A stretch of 64,000 bases of DNA from Candidatus Gromoviella agglomerans (GCF_021065005.1 NZ_CP069247.1:496001-560000); one strand, 5' to 3'. Numbered from the stretch's first letter, positions 45,254-55,114 are shown. Notes: a model not told the origin generated them from the letters alone. Numbers and translations are program-made.

Positions 45254-47014
45254 ATGCTATTGCAAAATGAATATAGATCTCACAGGTGTGGTGATATTAG
45301 ACAGAATTTAACTAAGCAAGTTGTAAAAATTTCTGGATGGATTAACAAGATAAGGAATCACGGTAAAGTGGTTTTTCTAGATATTCGAGATGAAACTGGA
45401 ATAGTTCAATGTGTATCTTCATTGCACAGCATTCTTAATATAGTTGAAGAATTTTCCTTAGAAAGTGTAGTGTCTATTATTGGTGAAGTATTATTAAGAG
45501 AATCGAATCTAATAAATCCAAGTATTGCTACTGGTGAAGTGGAGATTGTGATTCATTCTATTCATTTGCTTTCAAAAGCTGATGTTTTGCCATTTAGTGT
45601 CAGTTCAGATGATGGTACTTCTGAAGAAAATCGTCTAAAGTATAGATTTCTTGATTTGAGAAGAACTTGGGTACGTGAATTAATAAATTTGAGATCAAAT
45701 GTCATAAAATTCATCAGAGAGCGTATGCAAAAAGATGGTTTTATGGAAATTCAAACACCTATACTCACTGCTTCTTCTCCTGAAGGTGCTAGAGATTATT
45801 TAGTGCCAAGCAGATTGCACAAGGGTATGTTTTATGCTTTACCACAAGCTCCTCAGCAATTCAAGCAATTGTTGATGGCATCTGGAGTGGATAGGTATTT
45901 TCAAATTGCTCCGTGTTTTCGAGATGAGGATAGTAGGGCTGATCGTGCACCTGGAGAGTTTTATCAGCTAGATATAGAAATGGCGTTTGTTACTCAGGAA
46001 GATATTTTTAAAATTATTGAACCGATAATATACGATATTTTTAAGAACTTTTCTACTTACTCGATTTCATATCCGTTTAAGAGAATCACCTATAGTGATG
46101 CTATGAATTTTTATGGATCAGATAAGCCAGATTTGAGGAATCCTTTGATGATTCATGATGTAACTGAGATTTTTCGTACATCTGATTTTTCTCTTTTTAG
46201 GGATATTCCTTCTAGCGCTTCGATTAAGTCCATTTCTGTTGGAGTGCAAGGCATTACTAGGAAAACTTTGGATGAATTAAATTCATGGGCAAAAGAAATT
46301 GGCTTACCTGGATTGGGATATATATCATTTGATGACAATGAGGCTAAAGGACCCATTGCTGGAAAGCTATCTCAAATTGAAATATCTTATCTGCAAAGTG
46401 TTTTTGATAAATATTCAAGTGAAAGAAGTGGAGCGATGTTTTTTGTTTGTGGAGAAGATATAGACAAGAAATGTGGCTTAGTTAGGGATAAATTGGCCGC
46501 TCATTTTGATTTGTTAAAAAAAGATTCGTTTGAGTTCTGTTGGATTATTGATTTTCCTTTTTATGAAAAAGATTCTGATGGTCGTGTGATTTTTTCTCAT
46601 AATCCATTTTCTATGCCTCAAGGAGGAATGGACTCGTTGATTAATGAAAATCCTTTACAAATTAAGGCATATCAGTACGATCTATGTTGTAATGGAATTG
46701 AATTATCAAGTGGAGCAATTCGAAATCATGTTCCTGACATTATGTACAAGGCGTTTTCTATAGTTGGTTATGATGAAGAGTATGTAAGAGATAAATTTGG
46801 AGCTATGTTGAACGCATTTAGATTTGGAGTACCCCCTCATGGAGGAATTGCGCCTGGAATTGATAGAATGGTAATGTTATTAGCTGATACCTCAAATATT
46901 CGAGAAGTTATAGCTTTTCCACTTAATCAAAGCGCAAGAGATTTAATGATGAACGCTCCTTCAGTAGTGGATGAAAGTGCGCTGAATTTATTAGGCTTGA
47001 AGATTATTGATTGA
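45254..47014 (+). CDS. aspS: Aspartyl-tRNA synthetase
   Basis: This is a class II synthetase of the bacterial type (586 residues). The OB fold begins with YRSHRCGDIRQNL and VVFLDIRDETGIVQ. Class II motif 2 is CFRDEDSRADRAPGEFYQLD and motif 3 is GVPPHGGIAPGIDRMVMLLA. The GAD insertion is present. A promoter-like pair TTGTAC and TGATAA (spacing 18) ends only 4 bases before the ATG, so the mRNA may be leaderless. Confidence 0.96.
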   Translation: MLLQNEYRSHRCGDIRQNLTKQVVKISGWINKIRNHGKVVFLDIRDETGIVQCVSSLHSILNIVEEFSLESVVSIIGEVLLRESNLINPSIATGEVEIVIHSIHLLSKADVLPFSVSSDDGTSEENRLKYRFLDLRRTWVRELINLRSNVIKFIRERMQKDGFMEIQTPILTASSPEGARDYLVPSRLHKGMFYALPQAPQQFKQLLMASGVDRYFQIAPCFRDEDSRADRAPGEFYQLDIEMAFVTQEDIFKIIEPIIYDIFKNFSTYSISYPFKRITYSDAMNFYGSDKPDLRNPLMIHDVTEIFRTSDFSLFRDIPSSASIKSISVGVQGITRKTLDELNSWAKEIGLPGLGYISFDDNEAKGPIAGKLSQIEISYLQSVFDKYSSERSGAMFFVCGEDIDKKCGLVRDKLAAHFDLLKKDSFEFCWIIDFPFYEKDSDGRVIFSHNPFSMPQGGMDSLINENPLQIKAYQYDLCCNGIELSSGAIRNHVPDIMYKAFSIVGYDEEYVRDKFGAMLNAFRFGVPPHGGIAPGIDRMVMLLADTSNIREVIAFPLNQSARDLMMNAPSVVDESALNLLGLKIID

Positions 47015-47035
47015 GTGTTTTTTTTGATTAAGTAA

Positions 47036-47065
47036 TTGACAGGATTTTGTATCTAGTAGTAAGAT
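47036..47065 (+). promoter_or_regulatory. Promoter of rplM-rpsI
   Basis: A perfect -35 TTGACA is followed after 18 bases by TAAGAT. The predicted start near 47072 is about 20 bases before the rplM ATG chosen here. Confidence 0.6.
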
Positions 47066-47091
47066 TACTCTTAGTTTTATTTGTAATTATA

Positions 47092-47565
47092 ATGCACTTG
47101 CAGCGCACATATTCTATGAAAGTAAGTGAAGTTAATAAGAAATGGATTCATATTGATGCTACTGGTCTCATCTTGGGAAGATTAGCTAGCATAATTGCTA
47201 TGCGACTGCGTGGAAAGCATATTCCTTCATTTACTCCTCATATTGATTCTGGAAACAATATTGTTGTGACAAATGTTGATAAGGTCGTTTTGACTGGTAA
47301 AAAAATGGATGATAGTAGATTTTACTGGCATACAGGTTTCCCTGGTGGAATTAAATCCAGAAGTCCGAAGCAGATTTTATCTAGCAATTATTCAGATAGA
47401 TTGCTTAGGAAAGCGGTTGAAAGAATGATGCCAAAAAATAAGTTGCGTGATAGGCAGATGGCAAATCTTTATTTATATGCATCAGATAATCACCCTCATC
47501 ATGGTCAGGTTCCGGAGACTATTGATATTTTATCTATGAATGCAAAGAATGGAAGGAGGTTTTGA
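47092..47565 (+). CDS. rplM: 50S ribosomal protein L13
   Basis: L13 is an early 50S assembly protein. WIHIDATGLILGRLASIIAM, then RLRGKHIPSFTPHIDSG and HTGFPGGIKSRSP are diagnostic. ATG at 47092 gives MHLQRTYSMKVSEVNKKW, which aligns with the MKTFSAKPAEVEKKW start of relatives; ATG at 47116 would be shorter. There is no clear Shine-Dalgarno site. It overlaps rpsI by one base. Confidence 0.94.
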   Translation: MHLQRTYSMKVSEVNKKWIHIDATGLILGRLASIIAMRLRGKHIPSFTPHIDSGNNIVVTNVDKVVLTGKKMDDSRFYWHTGFPGGIKSRSPKQILSSNYSDRLLRKAVERMMPKNKLRDRQMANLYLYASDNHPHHGQVPETIDILSMNAKNGRRF

Positions 47566-47966
47566 TGGATAAATATGGTGTTCCAGGGAAATTTTACTCA
47601 ACTGGGAAGAGAAAGGATGCGGTTGCTAGAGTTTGGATTTGCTCTGGTACTGGTAAATTTTCTGTTAATAGCAGGGATTTGAATTCATATTTTCCTTCAA
47701 GATCTGTTTTTTCTGTTTTAGAGCCTTTTAAGAGATTGCATCTTGACGGTAAAATTGACGTTTTTTGTACGGTGAAGGGTGGTGGTTTTACTGGCCAATC
47801 TGGGGCTATAAGGCATGGAATTGGAAGGGCTTTGGCTTATTATGACCCAGCTTTGAAGCATGATTTAAGAGTTAACGGATTTTTGACGAGAGATTCTAGG
47901 GTTGTTGAGCCAAAGAAGTACGGTCGACATAAAGCTAGAAAGGCAACTCAATTCTCCAAGCGTTGA
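47565..47966 (+). CDS. rpsI: 30S ribosomal protein S9
   Basis: S9 reaches the P-site tRNA with its C-terminal tail. FYSTGKRKDAVARVWICSGT, GGGFTGQSGAIRHGIGRAL and the end KKYGRHKARKATQFSKR are all present. GGAGG five bases upstream fixes the start at ATG 47565. It follows rplM, as in nearly all bacteria. Confidence 0.96.
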   Translation: MDKYGVPGKFYSTGKRKDAVARVWICSGTGKFSVNSRDLNSYFPSRSVFSVLEPFKRLHLDGKIDVFCTVKGGGFTGQSGAIRHGIGRALAYYDPALKHDLRVNGFLTRDSRVVEPKKYGRHKARKATQFSKR

Positions 47967-48028
47967 TTTGGTTATTGGGAGTTTTTTACAGTGTATTTCT
48001 CATAATAGGGTTTTATATTTTTTACTCA

Positions 48029-48104
48029 TTCGATTTTGCAGTTGATGGATTCAGTTATCTTCGATTTTGCAATTGGTAGATTCAGTTATATCTTCGATTT
48101 TGCA
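48029..48104. repeat. Tandem repeat spanning the recJ 3' end
   Basis: Units of 31 bases (48029-48059) and 33 bases (48060-48092) each begin TTCGATTTTGCA and end TTCAGTTAT plus C or ATC. A third, partial unit of 12 bases starts at 48093. On the minus strand they encode the repeated CKIED peptides at the end of RecJ, and the stop codon lies in the outermost unit. Confidence 0.8.
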
Positions 48105-49967
48105 TGATACATTTCCTCTCCATTCTGAGATGGATACGACGCATGACACTAAATTGCCAAACGATTTTGTGTTTTCAATGAATTCTATTGTTCTTTTATC
48201 AATATTGAACATCATTGCATTTATGTTTTCTCTTAAATCTGAGAGATTTATTTTTGCGTGTTTTTCTTTAATTATTAATATGTTTTTAATAAAAACTCTA
48301 TCGATCAAAAATAGCGGCCTTGCATTACCATTTCCATATGGTGCGCAGACATCTATTTCTGTTAATATGTTTTTGTTGATTGCGCTACATGATATTACAG
48401 AGTCTATCTTTAGAGAATCCGCTTGCCAAGAGTAATATGTTAATTCTTCCTTAAGAAATTCATGAAATTTTTGTAAATTTTTTCTTTTGATGCTAAATCC
48501 GCATGCCATTGCATGGCCACCTCCATTTTCCAAAATACCCATATTGATTGCTTTATCGATTAAGTGGCCGATGTGCAGTCCTTCAACTGAGCGTCCTGAT
48601 CCTTTCAAAGTTTCGGAATTGTGGTTGATCGTATCTATTTGGAGTGAATTTGATTTTGTGTTTATATTCAAATTGCGTTCTGATTCATGATTTATTTGAA
48701 TTGAGTTTAGGGAATTATTTGAAATTTCTTCATGATTTGATAGAACAAAACTAGGTTTATGAAATTTTTCCTTGAGTCTGCTGGCTGCAATGCCTATTAT
48801 ACCGAGATGCCAGCTACCATGAACGAGAATGAAATTTTGATTCATCAAATTTTCATTATATATTAATATTTCTATTTCATTTTGAGTATCATAATTTATA
48901 TCTTTTCTCATAGAATTTAGTACATTTAGCTCATGTGATATTCTCAAAGCATCGATTTCGCTGTTCGTTGTCAGTAGTTTAAATCCTAAATATTGATTTT
49001 GGCCAATTCTTCCACCTGCATTTATTTGTGGACCGAGAATATAACCTATATCTTCTGCCTGAAGAGTATTTATCTCATTTGCTTGACATAGGAATTTTAT
49101 TCCAATATTTTTTTGCTTTCTAATTATATTAATTCCGTTTTTGATAATTGCTCTATTGAGACCCTTGATTGGCATCATATCGCATATTGTGCCTATTGCG
49201 ACTATATCTAGCATGTTTATTAATTCTTTTGATAGGATATTGATTATGCCTGAGTGTTCGTTTTTTAGAATTTTTATTATTGCACTACAAAATATGAATG
49301 TAATTCCAACTGCTGCCATATCTTTGGTTTTACTGAAAATATCATTTGGAGTGAGAGGATCATGAGGATTGATTAATCCAAATGCTTTTAGTGATTTGTT
49401 TTTTGTTATATGATGATCAATAACTATTACTTTAATTCCGATTTCTTTTGCATATTCAATTGATTCAAATGCTGTTGTTCCGCAATCTAATGTAAGTACG
49501 AGAGTGATTTCTTCATTTGCAAATTCATCAAATATGGATTTTGATGGTCCGTATCCATCTTTTACTCTATGAGGAATTTTACATATGATTTTGTTTTCTT
49601 CTTTTTTATGTATTAAGTGATAGACAAGATTTAAAAATTTGTAGATTAATGCAGCTGATGTGGCTCCATCAACATCGTAATCGCTTATTATACCTATTGG
49701 TAATTTTTCCAATATGTGATTTATGACTGCATTTGCTGATTTCTTCATGTCATGAAAATTCAATGGATTTGGAAGTAGATTTTTGATTTTCGGATCAAGA
49801 ATTGTTTCGTATGTATCATCAGAATTTTCAGATCTGTTGATCAATATTTCTGCTGATATTTTACTGAGATTGAATTTTTGCTTTACGAATTCTAAATCTC
49901 TTGTATTTATGTCTGAAATGATCCAAATTTTATTTTTTATTGATAAATTTTCTTGCAAAATAATCAT
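48051..49967 (-). CDS. recJ: Single-stranded-DNA-specific exonuclease RecJ
   Basis: RecJ degrades single-stranded DNA 5' to 3' in recombination and mismatch repair. The DHH motifs are ISDYDVDGATSAALIY, LTLDCGTTAFE, VIDHHIT and, at the end, ENGGGHAMACGFSI of the DHHA1 domain. An Asn/Ser-rich insertion of about 45 residues (around 410-455) separates SFVLSNHEE from GSGRSVEGLHIG, which are nearly contiguous in relatives. The C-terminus ends in two copies of CKIED, made by a DNA tandem repeat. The length (638) is somewhat above average. Confidence 0.95.
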   Translation of the reverse strand: MIILQENLSIKNKIWIISDINTRDLEFVKQKFNLSKISAEILINRSENSDDTYETILDPKIKNLLPNPLNFHDMKKSANAVINHILEKLPIGIISDYDVDGATSAALIYKFLNLVYHLIHKKEENKIICKIPHRVKDGYGPSKSIFDEFANEEITLVLTLDCGTTAFESIEYAKEIGIKVIVIDHHITKNKSLKAFGLINPHDPLTPNDIFSKTKDMAAVGITFIFCSAIIKILKNEHSGIINILSKELINMLDIVAIGTICDMMPIKGLNRAIIKNGINIIRKQKNIGIKFLCQANEINTLQAEDIGYILGPQINAGGRIGQNQYLGFKLLTTNSEIDALRISHELNVLNSMRKDINYDTQNEIEILIYNENLMNQNFILVHGSWHLGIIGIAASRLKEKFHKPSFVLSNHEEISNNSLNSIQINHESERNLNINTKSNSLQIDTINHNSETLKGSGRSVEGLHIGHLIDKAINMGILENGGGHAMACGFSIKRKNLQKFHEFLKEELTYYSWQADSLKIDSVISCSAINKNILTEIDVCAPYGNGNARPLFLIDRVFIKNILIIKEKHAKINLSDLRENINAMMFNIDKRTIEFIENTKSFGNLVSCVVSISEWRGNVSCKIEDITESTNCKIEDN

Positions 49968-50039
49968 TTATTGTAGTTTTTTTGTGAGTATTGCATTTTG
50001 AACCTTCGCACGATAATGTGCAATGATGTATTTTATCTA

Positions 50040-50070
50040 TTGTATTGATATTTTTATTTTATGTTATAGA
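50040..50070 (+). promoter_or_regulatory. Possible promoter of tRNA-Glu
   Basis: TTGTAT and TATAGA are spaced by 19 bases. The predicted start is near 50077, just before the tRNA. The spacing is longer than ideal. Confidence 0.4.
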
Positions 50071-50080
50071 ATCACAGCAT

Positions 50081-50153
50081 GTCCCCATCGTCTAGAGGCC
50101 TAGGACATTGCCCTTTCACGGCAACAACAGGGGTTCGAATCCCCTTGGGGATG
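50081..50153 (+). tRNA. tRNA-Glu (TTC)
   Basis: The acceptor stem is GTCCCCA with TGGGGAT, the anticodon loop is CTTTCAC with anticodon TTC at 50115-50117, and the T arm contains GTTCGAATC. The sequence closely follows the bacterial tRNA-Glu consensus. It stands alone between recJ and mutS. Confidence 0.95.
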
Positions 50154-50226
50154 TTAGTTTTTCTGGCTATGCAATTTTTGTTATAGGTAATATACTTGAA
50201 TCTATGTGGTTTTTTTGCTTGTATAA

Positions 50227-52821
50227 ATGATAGATAAAATTCCTGGTGAAGATTGTAATGAAGAACATTCTCATCTTACTCCCATTATGCGTCAGTATTT
50301 GGAATTAAAGGAAGGTCATAAGGATTGTCTGCTATTTTTTCGGTTAGGTGATTTTTACGAATTATTTTTCGATGATGCTATTTTGGTTTCGAATTTACTC
50401 GGTCTGACTTTGACGCAAAGAGACAAATCTAGGGGTGGAGTTCCAATGTGCGGAATGCCTGCGCATGCTAGTGATTCTTATATATCAAAATTAGTAAAAT
50501 TGGGTTACAAAGTTGCAATATGTGAGCAGATGGATATGCCTGCTACGAAGCCTATCAAAGGTCCTATGCGAAGACAAGTTGTGAGAATTATTACTCAAGG
50601 AACTGCAACTGATGATATTTTGCTAGAGCCAAGTGAATATAATTTTATTTTGTCTATGTCTTTTAATAAATCTTCAAATACAATTGGATTGGCATTTGTT
50701 GATGTTTCAGTTGGTGATTTTTTTGTTGAATCTGTGAGTTTTAATAATTTGCTATCATCTTTATTTAGAATGCAACCAAAGGAGGTGCTGGTTGAAAATT
50801 CATTATTTAGCAATTTATTATTTGCGGATATTATGAAGAGTTGGCGCTTGGATTGGCGCTGTTTTATTAGATCGATGTCAGATCAGCTGTTTGATTACAA
50901 TAATGCTTACAGGACATTGTTGAGTTTTTATAATGTTTCTGTGCTTGATGGTTTTGGCGTATTCAGTTCAAATGAGATTATGGCTTCAGGAGTTTTATTT
51001 GATTATATAAGATTTACTCAAGTTGACAAAACTCCTTATATTTCTGCTCCAATCAAAATTTCTAACAAAGATTTTGTTGAGATAGATGCATTTACAAGAA
51101 ACAGTTTGGATATAATCGACACAAATTCTGGATTGAAAAATGCTAGTTTGTTTTATGTTCTTGATTCAACGATAACGAAAGGAGGATCTAGGCTTTTGAA
51201 GATGAACTTGTCTTCTCCTTTACGTGATATAGATAAAATAAATGAGCGACTTGATTGTATCAGTTTTTTTCTATCTCATAATAATATTTGCGAAAATGTT
51301 AGGAATGTACTTAAAAATCTGCCTGATATATCTAGGATATTATCAAGAATTTGCTTGCATAGATGGTCATTAAAAGATATATCAATGTTGAAAGTTGCTC
51401 TGATTGAAGTTAATAGATTAAGATCATGCTTTGCAGATATTCTCAATTCTGAAAAAGAAAATGATAATAATAATAATGTATCAGCAAAAGAGTCTTGCAA
51501 GAGTAATGACAGTATAATTTCATCTATAAGTGAAGTTTTGCTTGAAGATGAACTGGCTGACAAAAGTAGTAAGAAAGTATGCAATTTGCTTAAGAATTTA
51601 TTCTTTCAATTAGGAGATTATGACAGTTTTTGCAATGAAAACATGAATAGTATAAGAATGGACAATATTCCTATTTCATTGAATGATGGAGATTTCATAT
51701 TAAGTGGATTTTGCCACGAATTGGATGATATACGCTTGCTTCGTGATGATTCTGAGAAACTTATGCTTAATTTGCAACATAAGTACGTGAATGAGTCTGG
51801 AATTTCAAATCTTAAGATAAAAAGGAATAATATTATTGGATATTACATAGAAATTCCTCAATCTCAGGAGATGAAAGCTCTGCACTCGTTTATTCGTCGA
51901 CAATCTACCACTAATACGATTCGCTATGTTAGTGAAGAGCTATCAGTGATTGAGGATAATATAGAAAATGCACAGTGTAAAGCTAAGGAAATAGAAACCA
52001 AAATTGTTCAAGAAATGATTAATAATATAGTTAAGATTCAAGATGCTATACATCTTACTGCTAGTGCAATTTCTCAAATCGATGTCTTTGCATCTTTAGC
52101 TGTGATTGCGAAAAAATATGGATACATCCGTCCTATAGTTGATATGTCAGAAGATTTTATTGTTCATGATGGAAAGCATCCGGTAGTTGATATGATTATG
52201 CAAAATAGTAGCGATTTATTTATTCCAAATGATTGTATTTTGACTTATAACGAAAAAATGTGGTTGCTTACTGGTCCAAATATGGCGGGGAAGAGTACTT
52301 TTCTCAGGCAAAATGCGTTAATTGCTATTATTGCACAATCTGGATCATTTGTTCCTGCAAAATATGCAAAAATTGGTTGTATTGATAAGATTTTTAGTCG
52401 AATTGGAGCATCTGATGACATAGCAAGAGGTCGATCAACTTTTATGGTTGAAATGATAGAGACTGCACTGATTTTGAGAAATGCGACTCCAAGGAGTTTT
52501 GTAATATTGGATGAGCTAGGTAGAGGAACTTCAACACAGGATGGTCTGGCGATTGCTGTTGCGTGTTTAGAAAAATTGCTTTATCAGATTCAGTGTAGGA
52601 CATTATTTGCGACTCATTATCATGAGATTCCGCACATGGTAGAAGTTGCTTCGTACAATATGAAAATAAAAATTGCAAACGAAAGGATGTTATTTTTGTA
52701 TAAATTAGCGAAAGGGAATGCTGAAAATTCTTATGGAATATATGTTGCGAAATTGGCTAGCATTCCGGAAGATGTGATTTCTCGAGCTGAAGAAATATTG
52801 ACTGATTTATCTATAGGTTGA
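50227..52821 (+). CDS. mutS: DNA mismatch repair protein MutS
   Basis: MutS recognises mispairs. The mismatch-binding FYE motif is in FFRLGDFYELFFDDA. The ATPase has GPNMAGKSTFLRQN near residue 683, ILDELGRGTSTQDGLA and THYHEIP. An Asn/Ser-rich insertion (with NDNNNNVSAKESCK) lies in the lever region near residue 415-435. The length (864) is normal. mutL is not in the window. Confidence 0.97.
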   Translation: MIDKIPGEDCNEEHSHLTPIMRQYLELKEGHKDCLLFFRLGDFYELFFDDAILVSNLLGLTLTQRDKSRGGVPMCGMPAHASDSYISKLVKLGYKVAICEQMDMPATKPIKGPMRRQVVRIITQGTATDDILLEPSEYNFILSMSFNKSSNTIGLAFVDVSVGDFFVESVSFNNLLSSLFRMQPKEVLVENSLFSNLLFADIMKSWRLDWRCFIRSMSDQLFDYNNAYRTLLSFYNVSVLDGFGVFSSNEIMASGVLFDYIRFTQVDKTPYISAPIKISNKDFVEIDAFTRNSLDIIDTNSGLKNASLFYVLDSTITKGGSRLLKMNLSSPLRDIDKINERLDCISFFLSHNNICENVRNVLKNLPDISRILSRICLHRWSLKDISMLKVALIEVNRLRSCFADILNSEKENDNNNNVSAKESCKSNDSIISSISEVLLEDELADKSSKKVCNLLKNLFFQLGDYDSFCNENMNSIRMDNIPISLNDGDFILSGFCHELDDIRLLRDDSEKLMLNLQHKYVNESGISNLKIKRNNIIGYYIEIPQSQEMKALHSFIRRQSTTNTIRYVSEELSVIEDNIENAQCKAKEIETKIVQEMINNIVKIQDAIHLTASAISQIDVFASLAVIAKKYGYIRPIVDMSEDFIVHDGKHPVVDMIMQNSSDLFIPNDCILTYNEKMWLLTGPNMAGKSTFLRQNALIAIIAQSGSFVPAKYAKIGCIDKIFSRIGASDDIARGRSTFMVEMIETALILRNATPRSFVILDELGRGTSTQDGLAIAVACLEKLLYQIQCRTLFATHYHEIPHMVEVASYNMKIKIANERMLFLYKLAKGNAENSYGIYVAKLASIPEDVISRAEEILTDLSIG

Positions 52822-52839
52822 TTTTTGGTGGAGGTTGAA

Positions 52840-54036
52840 GTGATTTCTATATCAAATTTTGAAGAATATGACATATTAAATATATGGAGGAATGATTCTA
52901 TAATGCATAATTACAGAATTTTGAAAAAAAAATTTCAAGAATGTACTGGAAATCATTCTAACGATTGTTGTGCTGTGACGATAAAGAATAGTCTATATGG
53001 TGCGGATTTGATTAGAATTCTTTACATGTTATATGAAGAGGGGTGTAGGTACTATTTTGTGGCTTCATTGCGAGAAGGGATTGAAGCTCAGAATATATTT
53101 TCTTCTTATAGAATTTTTGATGCAAAGATAATGATTTTGAATGGATTAATGAGTGGACAAGAAGAGTTTATAAAAAATTATAATCTTATTCCTTGTATTA
53201 ATAGCTTAAATCAACTAAAAATGTGGAATAATTTTGCAAAAATGTCTTCGATTCGTGGAAAGTGTGTTATTCACTTAGATAGTGGAATGACTCGGCATGG
53301 TATTTCTTATTTAGATGCATTAAAAATAAGTTCTGATAAAAGCATTGTGAGTAATTCAGATATTGAGATGTACATCAGTCACTTTTATGCTCTAAAAGAC
53401 GAATGTCAAGAAAGTGATGATTATTTTTGCACAACAAATCAGATAAATGCGTTTTACAAGATGCTTGATATTTTACCACCTAGGCCTTTCTCTTTTTCTG
53501 CAACTGATGGTGTGCTAGTTTTGTATGGTAATGTGAATTCTGTACCTAAATTTGATCGATATAAGGAAAATTTCATAAAACCAGGATGTGGCCTGATTGG
53601 TGCTGTCCCATCTGCTGATTTCATTAGTGAATTAAAACTTGCTTTTGAGGTATATGTTCGTGTGAGTGCAATTGTCGATGTTGAGCCTGGCCAAAATATT
53701 GGTTATTCTGTGAATATTGCTTTGTCTAAGACTAGAATTGCAATTATTAACATAGGATATGGAGATGGGTATATGAAAAATTTTATCGGGACGGATGTTT
53801 TTATTTGTGGTTATAATGCGCGTGTGATTGCTATTAATTTGAATTGCTCTATAATTGACGTCTCAAATATTGAAGATGGTTTAAAAGATGATGATGGATA
53901 TTATAGAAACGATTTATACGTTGAGATATGCGGTCCTAATGTCGATATAAGATATACAGCGATAAGAGATGGTCATTATCAAGTGTTTGACGCTTTGGGC
54001 CACGGTTCTATTAATGTTAAGCGAGTTTTTTTGTAA
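52840..54036 (+). CDS. alr: Alanine racemase
   Basis: Alr makes D-alanine for peptidoglycan with PLP. The PLP-lysine block reads AVTIKNSLYGAD, with Lys near residue 49 in the KxxxYG spacing. SGMTRHGI resembles the usual TGMNRLG. The second active-site region has GYSVNIALSKTRIAIINIGY with GDGY. GGAGG five bases upstream supports GTG at 52840 as the start; TTG at 52825 lies before that site. It is more divergent than its neighbours. It follows mutS by 18 bases. Confidence 0.9.
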   Translation: MISISNFEEYDILNIWRNDSIMHNYRILKKKFQECTGNHSNDCCAVTIKNSLYGADLIRILYMLYEEGCRYYFVASLREGIEAQNIFSSYRIFDAKIMILNGLMSGQEEFIKNYNLIPCINSLNQLKMWNNFAKMSSIRGKCVIHLDSGMTRHGISYLDALKISSDKSIVSNSDIEMYISHFYALKDECQESDDYFCTTNQINAFYKMLDILPPRPFSFSATDGVLVLYGNVNSVPKFDRYKENFIKPGCGLIGAVPSADFISELKLAFEVYVRVSAIVDVEPGQNIGYSVNIALSKTRIAIINIGYGDGYMKNFIGTDVFICGYNARVIAINLNCSIIDVSNIEDGLKDDDGYYRNDLYVEICGPNVDIRYTAIRDGHYQVFDALGHGSINVKRVFL

Positions 54037-54232
54037 AAAAGAAATTATTTTTATTTGTTTAGTAAAGGCAAATTAGTATCTTATGATCTTATAAATATTA
54101 AGTAAAATCCATTGTTTACATGAGTTGTATTTGTTTAGCTAAAGAATATTTAAACTTTTTTATTAAGTTGGCTGTAATTTTTTTGCAATTTTGTTCTTAT
54201 TTTGTAGAGATTTATGCTACTGAGAATGAAAT

Positions 54233-54517
54233 TTAATTATATACGATTATGCTATAATCTGGATTGTGATAATGTAATATGTTGCCAACTACTTCTTCTA
54301 TAAAATCATCGTCTGATTGATTCATGATGAGATATATTTGCCTGTTGATGTTGCTTATTTTTTCTTGAATGATTGATAGCTCATTCTGTTTTTTATATAA
54401 CTCTAATTTTATCTTAGATAGATTTGACAATCCACTTTGAGTAAAAAAGCAGTGCAGGTATATCGTGCATAAGCACAGTAAGAAAACGATAATTAATCCA
54501 AATCTCCTAAAAATCAT
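54233..54517 (-). CDS. ftsB: Septum formation initiator FtsB/DivIC family protein
   Basis: This 94-residue protein has one N-terminal membrane helix and then a coiled coil (KIKLELYKKQNELSIIQEKI), followed by a short C-terminal tail. That is the bitopic layout of FtsB, which with FtsL and FtsQ controls septal peptidoglycan synthesis. The family is sequence-poor, so the call rests on layout. It stands alone, convergent with alr, rather than next to eno or pdhA. Confidence 0.7.
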   Translation of the reverse strand: MIFRRFGLIIVFLLCLCTIYLHCFFTQSGLSNLSKIKLELYKKQNELSIIQEKISNINRQIYLIMNQSDDDFIEEVVGNILHYHNPDYSIIVYN

Positions 54518-54589
54518 ATGTCGTAGAACATTTTAAGAATCCTACTTTAGATATGGAATGAGGTCAAACGAATATTCATTTAATTTATG

Positions 54590-54618
54590 TTGAAATTTCA
54601 GTATTTAATGATTTATCA
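54590..54618 (+). promoter_or_regulatory. Possible promoter of the hsp20 gene
   Basis: TTGAAA and TTATCA are spaced by 17 bases and lie about 30 bases before the ATG. The -35 resembles sigma32 sites, which would suit a heat-shock gene, but the -10 is not characteristic. Confidence 0.3.
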
Positions 54619-54648
54619 TTAGAGCTACGATGTGTTGCTTGTGCTAGC

Positions 54649-55068
54649 ATGTACACTAAATACGATAGTTTTGATAATGAGAATAAGAGATTACTTTATA
54701 GCTTGGAAGAGTCAAGTTTTCCTCCTTATGATATTGAGAAATTGCAGTCTGATTTAGTTGATAAGGAGTATTATAGAGTTAGTCTTGCCGTTGCTGGAGT
54801 TAAAAAAGAGGATTTACAAGTTTATATTCAAGGAACTTATTTGATAGTTAAGGCTGTTGCTCGAAAAGAGGTGGATAGGATTTTTTTGCATAAAGGCATA
54901 TCTAGCAAGGGTTTTGAGAAGATATTTCAGCTAAGTGAGTCAATGGTCGTTCGTCACAGTTTTTTTAGAGATGGTTTGTTGTGTGTAGACGTTATTCGAA
55001 ACCTTTCAAGGCAAAATATCAAGGCTATACCAATAATTTCTGAATCAGATCTGCTAAAGCTGGAGTGA
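54649..55068 (+). CDS. Small heat shock protein (Hsp20/IbpA family)
   Basis: Small heat shock proteins hold unfolded proteins. The 139-residue product has SSFPPYDIEKL at the start of the alpha-crystallin domain, then YYRVSLAVAGVKKEDLQVYI, IFLHKGISSKGFEKIFQLSE and RDGLLCVDVIR. This order matches the IbpA-type subgroup. It is a single-gene unit. Confidence 0.9.
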   Translation: MYTKYDSFDNENKRLLYSLEESSFPPYDIEKLQSDLVDKEYYRVSLAVAGVKKEDLQVYIQGTYLIVKAVARKEVDRIFLHKGISSKGFEKIFQLSESMVVRHSFFRDGLLCVDVIRNLSRQNIKAIPIISESDLLKLE

Positions 55069-55114
55069 AACTTGTGTTTATATATTGGTTTTTTATCAAA
55101 AGCTATTTTTTGTG

